Shown: positions 52,236 to 61,716, counted from the first letter of the stretch. The stretch: 64,000 bases of DNA from Oceaniferula spumae (GCF_042849255.1 NZ_AP026866.1:2976001-3040000), one strand, 5' to 3'. The notes: generated by a model not told the origin, from the letters alone. Translations and numbers: made by a program.

Positions 52236-52759
52236 GTCGTTGCTTCTCCTTCTTTTAAGAGTTCGCGCTCAATGCAGGTCTTGAGCGAATTACGGAGGCG
52301 GAAAAAAAGCTGCTGTAGCGAGCCCTCTGTCCGGTTCATGTTTTTGGCCATGGAGCGGACGGTTTGTTGCTTGGTGTAGCGTGCGTGAATGAGCTCGCGG
52401 TCATCGTCCGGTAGCTGGGCCAGGCAATGGCGCAGCGCGTGTTGGCGGCCAGGACCCTGATCTAAATCATTGGTCTGGAAGCGAGCTACGGCCTCCAAGA
52501 GATCAGTGTCAAACTGGAGCCAGTGTTCGCGCTTTTTCTGGCGAAGGCACTCGAGCGTCTTGAGGTGGGCGATGCGGAAGGCAAATGCCTTGAAATTGGT
52601 GCTCGGCTCAAACTGGTCGGCCTTATCCCACAGGATGATGTTGGTCTCCTGGAGCACATCCTCAGTATCGATCCCCGGGGCAATACTACGAATATAGCCG
52701 TAGATGGCCGCTTGATGGCGGGTCACCAATTGCAAATACTCGATGTTCAGATCACTCAT
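52232..52759 (-). CDS. ECF RNA polymerase sigma factor
   Basis: The product has 175 residues. Region 2 is seen as GYIRSIAPGIDTEDVLQETNIILW and FKAFAFRIAHLKTLECLRQKKRE. Region 4 is LAQLPDDDRELIHARYTKQQTVRSMAKNMNRTEGSLQQLFFRLRNSL. This matches the extracytoplasmic-function type common in Planctomycetes and Verrucomicrobia, which pair with FecR-like proteins. It is translated ahead of the FecR-LamG gene. A 17-bp palindrome lies in its promoter region. Confidence 0.92.
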   Translation of the reverse strand: MSDLNIEYLQLVTRHQAAIYGYIRSIAPGIDTEDVLQETNIILWDKADQFEPSTNFKAFAFRIAHLKTLECLRQKKREHWLQFDTDLLEAVARFQTNDLDQGPGRQHALRHCLAQLPDDDRELIHARYTKQQTVRSMAKNMNRTEGSLQQLFFRLRNSLKTCIERELLKEGEATT

Positions 52760-52768
52760 GACTCACAG

Positions 52769-52803
52769 GGTATATGGCGGATTTGGTGTTAGTATTACTA
52801 ACA
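52769..52803 (-). promoter_or_regulatory. Promoter of sigma-factor gene with 17-bp palindrome at -35
   Basis: On the minus strand TATACC (52774-52769) ends 9 nt before the ATG. TGTTAGTATTACTAACA (52787-52803) is an imperfect palindrome centred near the -35 position. It is formed by two copies of the window's enriched hexamer in opposite directions. Confidence 0.45.
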
Positions 52804-52828
52804 ATATTCGTTGTCAGCGACTTGATGG

Positions 52829-53665
52829 CTATGTCGTGCTCCGAATCCCGTCCTTGCCGATGGTGATCAGGCGTTTGCGAAACAGGGCACCGGTGGCTCT
52901 TTTGAAGGCTTTTTTGCTGACGCCGAGTTCCTCGTAGATGTCTTCTGCGGGGCTGGCGTCGCAGAGTTCCCAGTAGCCGCCGCGGGCGTCGAGCTCTTCT
53001 TTGATACGGCCTTCGAGGTCGTCGATTTTGGCTTGGCCGGATTTATGAAGCGAAAGATCCACTTTGCCATCGCTGCGGATGCCGGTGATGTAGCCTTTGG
53101 TCTGTTCGCCGGACTGGAGTTCTTGGAAAACCTGGTTGGCAAAAAGCACTCCTGAGTATTCGTCATTAATGATGGCTTTGTAACCGAGATCGGTTTTGCC
53201 ATAAATCCTCAGGTCGACCTCCTGACCCACCTGGTAGTCCGGTCGTTCCTTACTGAGAAATCGGCCGATGCGACGACTGGCGACAATGCGGCCGCTCTTT
53301 TCATCCACATAAACATACACAGCATACGACTGCCCGACATCGAGCCGGTTCAGCTGCTCACGGAAGGGGACTAACAGATCCTTGGCCAGTCCCCAGTCGA
53401 GGAATGAACCCACAGGGGTGACGTTGACGCAGCGCAGGGTGGCAAATTCGCCTGGCATGGCGAGCGGGGTTTTCATGGTGGCGATCGGCCGGTCTTCGGA
53501 GTCGCAGTAGAGAAAAACATCCACGGTGTCGCCGAGTCTCACCTCGCCGATGGTTTCATTGCGTGGCAGCAGCACTTCGCCATTCACTCCTTCGGAATCG
53601 ATAAATAGTCCGGGGCTGCTTTCTCGAAGAACCTTCAGCCGTGCGCGCTCGCCAATTTCTGCCAT
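52829..53665 (-). CDS. CvfB/YitL-family S1 RNA-binding protein
   Basis: The ATG at 53665 gives 278 residues. Three S1/OB-fold segments are visible: GVNGEVLLPRNETIGEVRLGDTVDVFLYCD, FLDWGLAKDLLVPFREQL and YKAIINDEYSGVLFANQVF. A winged-helix end reads YEELGVSKKAFKRATGALFRKRLITI. CvfB regulates virulence gene expression in staphylococci via RNA binding. The family is widespread and its role here is unknown. It precedes the sigma gene by about 70 bp on the same strand. Confidence 0.85.
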   Translation of the reverse strand: MAEIGERARLKVLRESSPGLFIDSEGVNGEVLLPRNETIGEVRLGDTVDVFLYCDSEDRPIATMKTPLAMPGEFATLRCVNVTPVGSFLDWGLAKDLLVPFREQLNRLDVGQSYAVYVYVDEKSGRIVASRRIGRFLSKERPDYQVGQEVDLRIYGKTDLGYKAIINDEYSGVLFANQVFQELQSGEQTKGYITGIRSDGKVDLSLHKSGQAKIDDLEGRIKEELDARGGYWELCDASPAEDIYEELGVSKKAFKRATGALFRKRLITIGKDGIRSTT

Positions 53666-53786
53666 GGGGCGGAGCTTAGATGGGAACAAGGTAGGTAGCG
53701 ATCAAATAAGCATGGGGTAAAATGAAACCCCGCCCACTGTGAAATTTTCGTATGGTTTGGACCATCCATCACGTTTAGTTACCAGT

Positions 53787-55226
53787 ATGCAATTTCTAAA
53801 CAAACTTACCGCCATGACCGGGCTGTTGGTGATCGCTGCGCCGAGCCTGCTGAGCGCCAGACAGCCTAACATCATTTACATCAATACGGACGACTGGGGC
53901 ATCGGCAAGGTGCCGGCCTACAAGATGGATGCGGCCAGTCAGAAAATCATCAAAACGCCGAACCTCGATCGGCTCAAGGCGGACGGCATGCAGTTCACCA
54001 ATGCCTATGCAGGGAATGCCGTTTGCGGTCCTTCGCGCTGTTCACTCATCAGTGGCAAGCACCCTGGCAATGCCGTTTGGCGGGCTAACCGGAAGTCCAT
54101 GTCCAAGGATCTCTGGCCACCGAAGTATCCACTGTTAGGCGAGGTCGCTCGTCAGGCAGGCTACACGACCGCCGGATTTGGCAAACTTAGCCCGGGAGGA
54201 CATTCAACTCCTGAGGAGATCACCGGCTGTGGCTGGGACTATTGGCTGGGTTTTCTCGGCCATGTCGACTGCCGCGATTTTTATGCCAACTACATCTATG
54301 AAAATGGCAAACGGATCCCGTTACCCAAAAATACCAAGGCGGTGCTCAAGGGCACTTCGCTCAGGGAAAAACCCATCGGCTCTGGTGTCGTGGGTGAGGG
54401 CAAGGGCACCTTCATCGAGGATCTCTACACGGACAAAATCATCGAATTCATGTCGGCGAATAAAAAGAAACCCTTCTTCATCTACTTCGCCAGCACCGTG
54501 CCCCACGGAGGCCCTCCGGGCGGCATGCGCGTTCCCAGCTTGGAAGGTTACGATAAGATGGAAAATCTAACCATTTACGAGCAGGTTTACTGTGCGCTGA
54601 TGACTCGTCACGATCGTAACGTCGGCCGCATTCGCAAGGCGGTGAAGGATCTCGGATTGGAAAAAGACACCATCATCATCTGGACCTCCGACAATGGTGA
54701 TGAGGACAGCTACTACAAGCGCACCAAGACCTTCGATGGCAACGGTCCCTTCCGCATGATGAAGCGCTCACTCTACGAGGGCGGCATCCGCGTGCCACTG
54801 ATCGCCTACTGGCCCGACACCATCAAACCGGGCACCACCACTGATGTGCAGACCACCCAACGCGATGTCATGCCCACCCTGGCCGACGCCGGTGGAAAGA
54901 CCAAGACCAAGGAAATGGACGGCATTTCCATCCTGCCGACCTTGCAAGGTAAGCCAGAAAAGCAGGCGAAGCGGGAGTATATCTACTTCGAGTTCTACGA
55001 GGGCGGGAAACAGCAATCGGTCCGCATGGGCGACTGGAAAGCTTATCGAAAAGGTGGCTGGGCTGGGAAGATCGAGCTCTATGATCTAGCCAAAGATCGC
55101 GAAGAGCAAAACGACCTCGCTACCGAGCATCCGGAACTGGTCAAACGCATGGAGGAGATCATGAAAAAAGAACACAGCCCAAGCCCCATCTGGAAATTGG
55201 GAACTGAGAAGAAAGCCAAGAAGTAG
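53787..55226 (+). CDS. Secreted sulfatase, S1 family
   Basis: The ATG at 53787 gives 479 residues with a signal peptide ending near LLSA. The metal strand is INTDDWGIGKVP and the formylglycine motif CGPSR has its Cys at residue 80. Also seen are GFGKLSPGGHST, TVPHGGPPGG and TSDNGDEDSYYK. Similar to other marine verrucomicrobial sulfatases; substrate unknown. It diverges from the CvfB gene. Confidence 0.92.
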   Translation: MQFLNKLTAMTGLLVIAAPSLLSARQPNIIYINTDDWGIGKVPAYKMDAASQKIIKTPNLDRLKADGMQFTNAYAGNAVCGPSRCSLISGKHPGNAVWRANRKSMSKDLWPPKYPLLGEVARQAGYTTAGFGKLSPGGHSTPEEITGCGWDYWLGFLGHVDCRDFYANYIYENGKRIPLPKNTKAVLKGTSLREKPIGSGVVGEGKGTFIEDLYTDKIIEFMSANKKKPFFIYFASTVPHGGPPGGMRVPSLEGYDKMENLTIYEQVYCALMTRHDRNVGRIRKAVKDLGLEKDTIIIWTSDNGDEDSYYKRTKTFDGNGPFRMMKRSLYEGGIRVPLIAYWPDTIKPGTTTDVQTTQRDVMPTLADAGGKTKTKEMDGISILPTLQGKPEKQAKREYIYFEFYEGGKQQSVRMGDWKAYRKGGWAGKIELYDLAKDREEQNDLATEHPELVKRMEEIMKKEHSPSPIWKLGTEKKAKK

Positions 55227-55329
55227 CTATGTAAGCGCCTAGACTAGAGCTGTGTGGATTATGGTTGATACTAGTTCGATGCAGGAGTAGCGTTACACAC
55301 AGGTTCAATCTAATCCAACACACAGCCTA

Positions 55330-56151
55330 ATGAAATCCCTAAAACCCCTGCTTGGCCTGTCGGTCTTTGCGACACTGTCAACTGCGCATGCAACATCTGT
55401 GAGCGTTAACTTTGCAATCAGTACCAACGATAACAACTCGGTAGATGCTGATGAAACAGCCACCATTTTTAGATCTGTCGGGGGCGCTAACTGGAATCAC
55501 ATCGAACTCAGAACCAGTGGCACTGGGGGAGTTACACCCACATTTGACGGCACTATGCTGACCGACAATGTAGGCGGAAATGCTGCCACCTTAAATACTA
55601 CCATCGCGAATGGCGGCGGAGGAGGTTTCGCGAACTTTGCCAATGTGACCTCAAACCCCAACCGTGGGTTGTTTGGAGAGGCAGGATTGATGCAATCTTA
55701 TCTTAACTACGGGGCCGCTGTTCCAGGTGAAACGATTACCGTCAACGGTCTGGGTGCCGATTTCACAACTCTGGGTTACAACGTCTATCTGTATTTTGAC
55801 ATCGGAGACCAAAATCGTGTTTATGGTCACAACGTTACCGATGGTACATTCTCCGAAACGTATTGGACTAACGACAGGAGTAATAGCACTGCCGCGTTTG
55901 GTTCCGATCCTGATAACGATGGAATGATGAATTGGATTCAAGCCACCGGCACCACCTCAGGGACTGCTACCAACGATGCAAACTATGCGTTTTACTCCGG
56001 TCTTACCGGCAGCTCGTTTACAATTACGGGAGTATCCACCGGTGGTCGTGCCACCTTGAGTGGATTCCAGATTGTGGCAATACCGGAGCCCTCCTCAGCG
56101 GCTTTGCTTGGTTTGGCAGGTCTGGGGTTCATCCTTCGCCGCCGTCGTTAA
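55330..56151 (+). CDS. PEP-CTERM sorting-domain protein
   Basis: The product has 273 residues. A signal peptide ends near AHA. A beta-rich body (~25-235) is followed by IPEPSS, a hydrophobic helix (AALLGLAGLGFIL) and RRRR. Two imperfect DxDxD-like stretches (NDNNSVDADE, SDPDNDGMMNW) may bind calcium. It is an exosortase substrate. A terminator follows. Confidence 0.83.
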   Translation: MKSLKPLLGLSVFATLSTAHATSVSVNFAISTNDNNSVDADETATIFRSVGGANWNHIELRTSGTGGVTPTFDGTMLTDNVGGNAATLNTTIANGGGGGFANFANVTSNPNRGLFGEAGLMQSYLNYGAAVPGETITVNGLGADFTTLGYNVYLYFDIGDQNRVYGHNVTDGTFSETYWTNDRSNSTAAFGSDPDNDGMMNWIQATGTTSGTATNDANYAFYSGLTGSSFTITGVSTGGRATLSGFQIVAIPEPSSAALLGLAGLGFILRRRR

Positions 56152-56179
56152 GTTATCGCGGCTACCAAGTCTTCACCTC

Positions 56180-56215
56180 AACCGCAGCTTTTTTTCATAA
56201 ATGCTGCGGTTTTTT
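56180..56215 (+). terminator. Rho-independent terminator
   Basis: AACCGCAGC (56180-56188) pairs with GCTGCGGTT (56203-56211) around a 14-nt loop, followed by a T run. Confidence 0.85.
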
Positions 56216-56250
56216 CTGTCCGAGTGTCTGTAGGTGCCAGCGACAATAGG

Positions 56251-57657
56251 CTACCCCAAGCCAGGCAGTTCGCTGGTCGCATCGCCGATTTGTTTCACTG
56301 GGGCGCCGACGCGTTTGAGCATGCCGTGGTAGAGACCGCAGAGTGGGGTTCCTTTTTTGTGAGCGAGATGGCGGCCTGTTTTCAGAGTGCCGCCGGCCTT
56401 GCCTGCGACGACGGTAGGAATGTCATGAGGACTGTGGGCGTTGCCATCGCGGATGCCGGAGCCGAACAAGACCATGGAGTTGTCTAACAGTGTTCCGTTA
56501 CCTTCTTTGATTTTTTTCATCTGGTCTAACAGGTAGCCGTATTGTTCCACGTGCCAGGTGTTGATGCGCTGATATTGATCGAGCTGTTTCTCGTTTTTCT
56601 TATGGTGGGAAAGCTGGTGGTGGCCACCGCTGACACCGTCAAGGAAGGAGAAGTTTTTACCACTGACGGCATTGCCGAACATGAAGGTGGAGACGCGGGT
56701 GGCGTCCGCCCAGAAGGCGAGTACCATCAGGTCCATCATCAGTCTAACATGATCGGTGTGATTGAAGCGTGGCATCGAGTGCAGTTCTTCTTCGCGGGTG
56801 GCCTTGCCCATGGTTTTGGAAATCCGCTGGTCGATCTCCTGCATGCGCTTGAGCACATCCTCAGGTAGGTTATTTCCGGCACGGAGTTCATTGGCCTCGT
56901 GTTCGATGCGGCGTTCTACTTCACGGACACTTTGCAGATATTCATCGATCTTCTGTTTGTCGTGTTCACCGAGTTGCTTTTGTAATTTCTTGGCATCCTC
57001 GTTAACCAGATCCAGCACGGACTTTTCCTCACTGGCGCGCATGTTGTCCATTTTAGAACGCGATCTGAAGAGGCGATCAAACGCCACACGCGGGTTGATT
57101 TCACATGGTAGGGGAGCGGTAGGAGCTTTCCAGGCAATGTGGGAAGCGTAGAGGCGGGTGTAGTTGACATTGGTGTCCACGCCATTGGCGGTGCGCTCGC
57201 AGCCGAGTTCGAGCGAGGGCAGCTTTGTGTCGCGCCCAATGCTGCGGGCGGCAATCTGATCGATGGAAACACCATTGGCATTGATGTCAGAACCAGTGGT
57301 CTTGGTGATGGTGGTTCCCGTCAACCAACCGGCGGTTTTTACATAGTGACCATCACCGGTGAACGAGGCTTTGTTAGAAAGTCCGCTGAGCACGAGGATG
57401 TCATCCTTTAATGATTCCAGAGGGCTGAGGATGGGTGAGAGTGTTGGGTTGTTCTTGGATCCGGTGGGAGTCCATTTGTCGGGCCTAACACCGTTGGCCA
57501 TGAACAGGCAGGCCATGCGCACGGGAGTTGCGCTGCCTTCGCTGGCGGCGCAGAGTGGTGCCATGGCTTCGAGGAATGGCAGTGCCATGGTGGCGCCGAT
57601 GCCCTTGAGCATGGTGCGGCGTGGAATTTGCCAGTTGTTGCGTTGGATGTTGGCCAT
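56251..57657 (-). CDS. DUF1552 domain secreted protein, Tat substrate
   Basis: The product has 468 residues. The twin-arginine signal RRTMLKGIGATMALPF (~13-28) indicates folded export. The DUF1552 body includes VRMACLFMANGVRPDKWTP, GLSNKASFTGDGHYVKTAGWLTG and HQLSHHKKNEKQLDQYQRINTWHVEQYGYLL. Such proteins occur next to DUF1592 proteins in Planctomycetes/Verrucomicrobia; activity unknown. It lies 14 bp downstream of the cytochrome-like gene, so this is an operon. Confidence 0.88.
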   Translation of the reverse strand: MANIQRNNWQIPRRTMLKGIGATMALPFLEAMAPLCAASEGSATPVRMACLFMANGVRPDKWTPTGSKNNPTLSPILSPLESLKDDILVLSGLSNKASFTGDGHYVKTAGWLTGTTITKTTGSDINANGVSIDQIAARSIGRDTKLPSLELGCERTANGVDTNVNYTRLYASHIAWKAPTAPLPCEINPRVAFDRLFRSRSKMDNMRASEEKSVLDLVNEDAKKLQKQLGEHDKQKIDEYLQSVREVERRIEHEANELRAGNNLPEDVLKRMQEIDQRISKTMGKATREEELHSMPRFNHTDHVRLMMDLMVLAFWADATRVSTFMFGNAVSGKNFSFLDGVSGGHHQLSHHKKNEKQLDQYQRINTWHVEQYGYLLDQMKKIKEGNGTLLDNSMVLFGSGIRDGNAHSPHDIPTVVAGKAGGTLKTGRHLAHKKGTPLCGLYHGMLKRVGAPVKQIGDATSELPGLG

Positions 57658-57670
57658 GATGTTTTATTTT

Positions 57671-59548
57671 CTAACGAGATGAACTGCGGTGTTGGAACGG
57701 ATGGGATTCGGCGATGGCGATGATCAGAGTTTGCATCCGATAGTTGTCGGCTTTCAGCTTTTTCAACAGATCACTGACAACGGGTTCATCGTAATATTCG
57801 AGTGGACGACCTAGCGCGTAGGCTAGCATTTTCAGGCAGAGGTTGCGAGCGATCTTGTCCTTGTCCTTCATGAGGATGGTTTTCAGCTCGGCAGGGGTGG
57901 AGAATTTGGTTCCGTCCGGCAGCTCGGCTTCGGAGTCGACGGCCTTGCCGTTCACCCCTGTGGAACGCCAGCGGCCAATGGGATCGTAGTTCTCCAGACC
58001 GAAGCCCAGCGGATCGATCTGCGCATGGCAGCCGGCGCACTTCGCCTTGCTACGGTGGATTTCCAGCTGTTTGCGGAAACTGAGGCCCTCGGATGATTTG
58101 TCGTCCGCCGGTAGTTCGCCAGCGTCAGGCGGCGGTGGCGGAGGCGTGATGCCGAGCATGGTTTCCAGAATCCACTTACCGCGTTTCACCGGACTGGTGC
58201 GGAGCGGCAGCGAGGTGGAAACCAGCACGCTGCCCATGCCGATGACACCTCCACGGTTCTGGTCTGTGATGGCCACTTTCTTCACCCGGGCTCCCGTGAC
58301 GCCTGGGATGCCGTAGTGCTGGGCAAGCTCGGCGTTTAGAAAGGCGTAGTCGGCATGAATCAGTTCGGTGATCGGCCGGTTCTGGCGCACGAGGTGATTG
58401 AAGAACGCAACCGATTCATAATACATCGATGCCCGCAGCGACTGGGTGAAGCGAGGGAAGCGCTTTTTATCCGGCTCGGCGCGATCGATGAGGTCGTCGA
58501 AACCGATCCATTGTCCGGCGAAGTGGCGGGCCATGGCGACGGATTTTTTCGAGGCCAGCATGCGATGAATTTGCTGACGCAGCACCTTGGGATCGCGCAG
58601 TTTTCCCTCGTCGGCGAGTTTGAACAGCTCTGGATCAGGCATGGATGACCAGAGGAAATAGGAGAGTCGGGTGGCGAGTTCGAAGTCGGTCAGTGCCCAT
58701 TCCTTTTTGTCTTTCTCATCATGCTGGATGCGGAAAAGGAACTTGGGATTGACTAACAACGATGTCAGCGGCGTGCGCAATGAGTTCTCGAACGAGGTGC
58801 CCTTTTTCAAGCGCTCCTCGAAAGCGTCTAACAGTGGCTTGAGGTCAGAGTCATCGACGCGCCGGCGAAAGGCCAGCGAGGCGTGGTAGTTCAGCACCGA
58901 GCGTGCGGCCTTGCGTGGATCTTTTTTCTGCTCCTCGGCGCTGACAAAGATCACCTTCTTGCGGAGTTTATCGCTCTTGTAAACAGCCTCGATCACCTTG
59001 CCGGCTGCCTTGAGGTAACTTTCCATCAGCACCGGGGGGACGAAGAGTGTGTCCGCCGTGTTATCGAAGCCCTCGCCGCCAGAGGCATCGGCTGGAAAGT
59101 TTTTACCGGGCAAAAAATCCACGCCGAAGAGATCGCGCACCGTGTAGTTATACTCGTTCCGATTGAGCCGACGAATGGTCACCCGGCCGGCGTTCTTCGG
59201 CAGGTCTCCGGACTCGATGAGTTTCAGCAAGTGGCTGATGCTTTGTTGCAGCAGCAGCTTCTCCTTGGTGCTGGGGAAATGGTCGGCCTCGAATGGAGGC
59301 ATGTCATCATCCACCACCTGGGCGGAGATTTTTTCCAGCAGCTTGTGGGACCGGAGCGCCTGATCGATGGTCAGCAGATTGTGAAAAGTGATGCCGGCTT
59401 CCTGTTTCTCCTCGCCATGGCACTCATAACAATACTTGCGCAGTACCGGCACCGCATCGCTAGGGAAATACGGCTCCGCCCCGACCTGTGAAAACAGGCA
59501 GGAAAATACGGCAGCGGCCAATGAGGGCGTGACGGGGCGAAATGGCAT
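57671..59548 (-). CDS. PSCyt1/DUF1587-DUF1592-DUF1588-DUF1585 secreted cytochrome-like protein
   Basis: The ATG at 59548 gives 625 residues with a signal peptide ending near QVGA. An N-terminal heme site CYECH (40-44) belongs to the planctomycete cytochrome c domain. The DUF1587 (RRLNRNEYNYTVRDLFGVD), DUF1592 (FELATRLSYFLWSSMPDPEL), DUF1588 (NRGGVIGMGSVLVSTSLPLRTSPVKRG) and DUF1585 (LLKKLKADNYRMQTLIIAI) modules follow. A second CAGCH lies at ~530. It likely carries electrons in carbohydrate oxidation. Confidence 0.88.
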   Translation of the reverse strand: MPFRPVTPSLAAAVFSCLFSQVGAEPYFPSDAVPVLRKYCYECHGEEKQEAGITFHNLLTIDQALRSHKLLEKISAQVVDDDMPPFEADHFPSTKEKLLLQQSISHLLKLIESGDLPKNAGRVTIRRLNRNEYNYTVRDLFGVDFLPGKNFPADASGGEGFDNTADTLFVPPVLMESYLKAAGKVIEAVYKSDKLRKKVIFVSAEEQKKDPRKAARSVLNYHASLAFRRRVDDSDLKPLLDAFEERLKKGTSFENSLRTPLTSLLVNPKFLFRIQHDEKDKKEWALTDFELATRLSYFLWSSMPDPELFKLADEGKLRDPKVLRQQIHRMLASKKSVAMARHFAGQWIGFDDLIDRAEPDKKRFPRFTQSLRASMYYESVAFFNHLVRQNRPITELIHADYAFLNAELAQHYGIPGVTGARVKKVAITDQNRGGVIGMGSVLVSTSLPLRTSPVKRGKWILETMLGITPPPPPPDAGELPADDKSSEGLSFRKQLEIHRSKAKCAGCHAQIDPLGFGLENYDPIGRWRSTGVNGKAVDSEAELPDGTKFSTPAELKTILMKDKDKIARNLCLKMLAYALGRPLEYYDEPVVSDLLKKLKADNYRMQTLIIAIAESHPFQHRSSSR

Positions 59549-59609
59549 CCAAGTAGAAACGTTTCCAGACGAGGGCTTCTTACACAAGCTAGCTCATCAT
59601 GCAGGGTCT

Positions 59610-60365
59610 TTAGTCGTTGCTTTTTGAATAGGGCAACACGGTGATGTCTTTGAAACGGATCAGTATCTGATCGCGGGAGTGGAGTTGCAGTGCGATGTGG
59701 CCCTTCATGCCGACATTGGCTTTCTGGTGATGCTCGTCGGTGAGCACCTTGCTGCCATCGAAGTCTGTGATCTGCACGCCATTGAGCCAGGTGGTGATCT
59801 GGGTGCCAATGCAACGGATTTTCAGATCATTCCACACATCTTTCTCCTCGGTGGCATAGTGGAATTTCCAGCCGTCGGGTCGGCCATTAGGGAATGCCTG
59901 TTTTTCCGAAAGCTGGTGGCTGGGACGGACCGGGGAGATCCAGTGCTGCACACCTCTGGTTTCATCGTAAATAAAGCCAGTGCGCCAGGGTGCCGGCGGA
60001 TGGATGTCGATCTGCGGGCCGTTGAGCCAGCCTTGGCCATCGTCCGGATTCCAGCGCGAGCGGATTTGGATACCGGAGTTTCCTTTTTTGGCTTCGAAGC
60101 ATTGCAGCTTCAGACGCAGTTCGAAGTCGGCGAACTCTTTTTCATGGATCAGCCAGACGTAGTTGTGTTTGCCATCGCTGCGGGAGTCGCACTGGATGGC
60201 GCCGTTGTGAACGCTCCAGTATTTTTTCCCTTGGTCTTTTGGTAGGCAGTGAACGTTCCAACCTGAGAGTGTTTTACCGTCGAAGATGGACAGAGGTTTG
60301 GGTTCGGTGGCCTTGTCTTGAGCGGATAGAGGCAGTGCGAGTGCGAGGAGGAGTAAGTGTTTCAT
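59610..60365 (-). CDS. Secreted DUF1080 (3-keto-disaccharide hydrolase-like) protein
   Basis: The product has 251 residues with a signal peptide (~1-16). The concanavalin-like DUF1080 fold is seen as SIFDGKTLSGWNVHCLP, FADFELRLKLQCFEAKKGNSGIQIRS and WNDLKIRCIGTQITTWLNGVQITDFDG. Some members hydrolyse 3-keto-glucosides made by Gfo/Idh/MocA-type dehydrogenases, and such a gene lies 8 bp upstream. The two genes are clearly co-transcribed. Confidence 0.85.
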   Translation of the reverse strand: MKHLLLLALALPLSAQDKATEPKPLSIFDGKTLSGWNVHCLPKDQGKKYWSVHNGAIQCDSRSDGKHNYVWLIHEKEFADFELRLKLQCFEAKKGNSGIQIRSRWNPDDGQGWLNGPQIDIHPPAPWRTGFIYDETRGVQHWISPVRPSHQLSEKQAFPNGRPDGWKFHYATEEKDVWNDLKIRCIGTQITTWLNGVQITDFDGSKVLTDEHHQKANVGMKGHIALQLHSRDQILIRFKDITVLPYSKSND

Positions 60366-60372
60366 GAATTTG

Positions 60373-61716
60373 TTAGATGATGGCTGATGAGAGCATTTTG
60401 TTTCCGAGGTCGGAGTTGGTGAATTGGCCGGTCTTGCCGTTCCAGTTCAGGCGTTTGCCGGGCAGGCGCTGGGCGATGACTCCTAGCAGAACCATTTCTG
60501 TTAGTCCGGCGGAGTAGTCGAAATGGGAGGATGCTTGGTTGATGTCACCACGAATCGCGGCGAACCAATCCTTGGTGTGGTCTTGCCCCTTCACTCGGCG
60601 GTATTTTTTCTCAGCGTTCAGAGGTTTGACTTTTCCTTCGGAAATACAGGCGATTTTGGCTGCATGGCTATCGGACATGACAAATTCCTTGTCGCCGAAA
60701 TACAAAGCGCCGCCGCTGTTGTTTCCAAAGGCGAGTTTGGTATCTCCTAACACCTCGGGAGTGGGAGGAACGCTCTTGCCGCCGCCATCCCACCATTTCA
60801 CCGTGACTGTGGCTTTGCCATTGCGTGCGGGGAAATGGAAGGTCACTTCGGAGCGATCTGGAAATGCGACGTCCGTGCCCCCCTCGGCCGTGGCTTCCAC
60901 CCAGTCCGGTGCGCCAAGTTCCAAGGCGTAGTAGGCCGGGTCAAGAATGTGGCAACCCATGTCGCCGAGACTGCCGCAGCCCCACATGGTCCAGCCACGC
61001 CACAGGAACGGGAGGTAGGCTTCATTGTAGCCGATGTCCGGACCGACTCCTGATTTCCACAGATTCCAGTCGAGCTCTTTAGGCACGTTTTTCGTCTCCG
61101 GTAATTCCTTCATGCCTTGTTTCCACCAGCCGTGGGGTCGGTTGGTCCAAGTGTGGATTTCCTTCACATCGCCGAGCAAGCCGGCGTCGACCCATTCCTT
61201 GAGCTGGCGGATGCTGTCTTTGGAATGCCCCTGGTTGCCCATCTGGGTTTTGACTCCGGCTTTTTTGGCCGCCGCCTGAAGTGCGCGGGTATCGGCGACG
61301 GTTTGGCAGAGTGGTTTCTCCACGTAAACGTGTTTGCCCAGTTTGACTGCCTCGATGGCAGCGGCGTAGTGCGCGTGATCTGGGCTGGCGACGGTGACCG
61401 CATCGATCTTGTCACCCATCTTTTCTAACATCTCTGTGTGGCTGGTGAAATGGGGCACCTGTGAGTGTTGTTTGAATGATGCTTGGGCGCGGCGCAGATC
61501 GACATCACAGAGGGCGACGATTTGTTCGCTCTTGCAGCTGTTCATGACTGCTCGGCCACGACCACCGACGCCGACACAAGCGACCTGAATTTTTCCGTTA
61601 GGTGAGACTCGCTTGCCCTGCTGCGCGTAGATTCCGCTCGGAAGGATGGTCAGAATACCGAAAGCGGCAGAGCGTTTGATGAAATCGCGGCGTTGGATGT
61701 TTTGATTTTCAGGCAT
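60373..61716 (-). CDS. Gfo/Idh/MocA-family oxidoreductase, Tat substrate
   Basis: The product has 447 residues. A twin-arginine signal (RRDFIKRSAAFGIL, ~9-22) is followed by the NAD-binding strand VACVGVGGRG. Further family motifs are VTVASPDHAHYAAAIEAVKLGKHVYVEKPLCQT and GSLGDMGCHILDPAYY. Exported members oxidise sugars or sugar acids, often giving 3-keto sugars. It is first of the minus-strand cluster with DUF1080, the cytochrome-like protein and DUF1552. Confidence 0.9.
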   Translation of the reverse strand: MPENQNIQRRDFIKRSAAFGILTILPSGIYAQQGKRVSPNGKIQVACVGVGGRGRAVMNSCKSEQIVALCDVDLRRAQASFKQHSQVPHFTSHTEMLEKMGDKIDAVTVASPDHAHYAAAIEAVKLGKHVYVEKPLCQTVADTRALQAAAKKAGVKTQMGNQGHSKDSIRQLKEWVDAGLLGDVKEIHTWTNRPHGWWKQGMKELPETKNVPKELDWNLWKSGVGPDIGYNEAYLPFLWRGWTMWGCGSLGDMGCHILDPAYYALELGAPDWVEATAEGGTDVAFPDRSEVTFHFPARNGKATVTVKWWDGGGKSVPPTPEVLGDTKLAFGNNSGGALYFGDKEFVMSDSHAAKIACISEGKVKPLNAEKKYRRVKGQDHTKDWFAAIRGDINQASSHFDYSAGLTEMVLLGVIAQRLPGKRLNWNGKTGQFTNSDLGNKMLSSAII

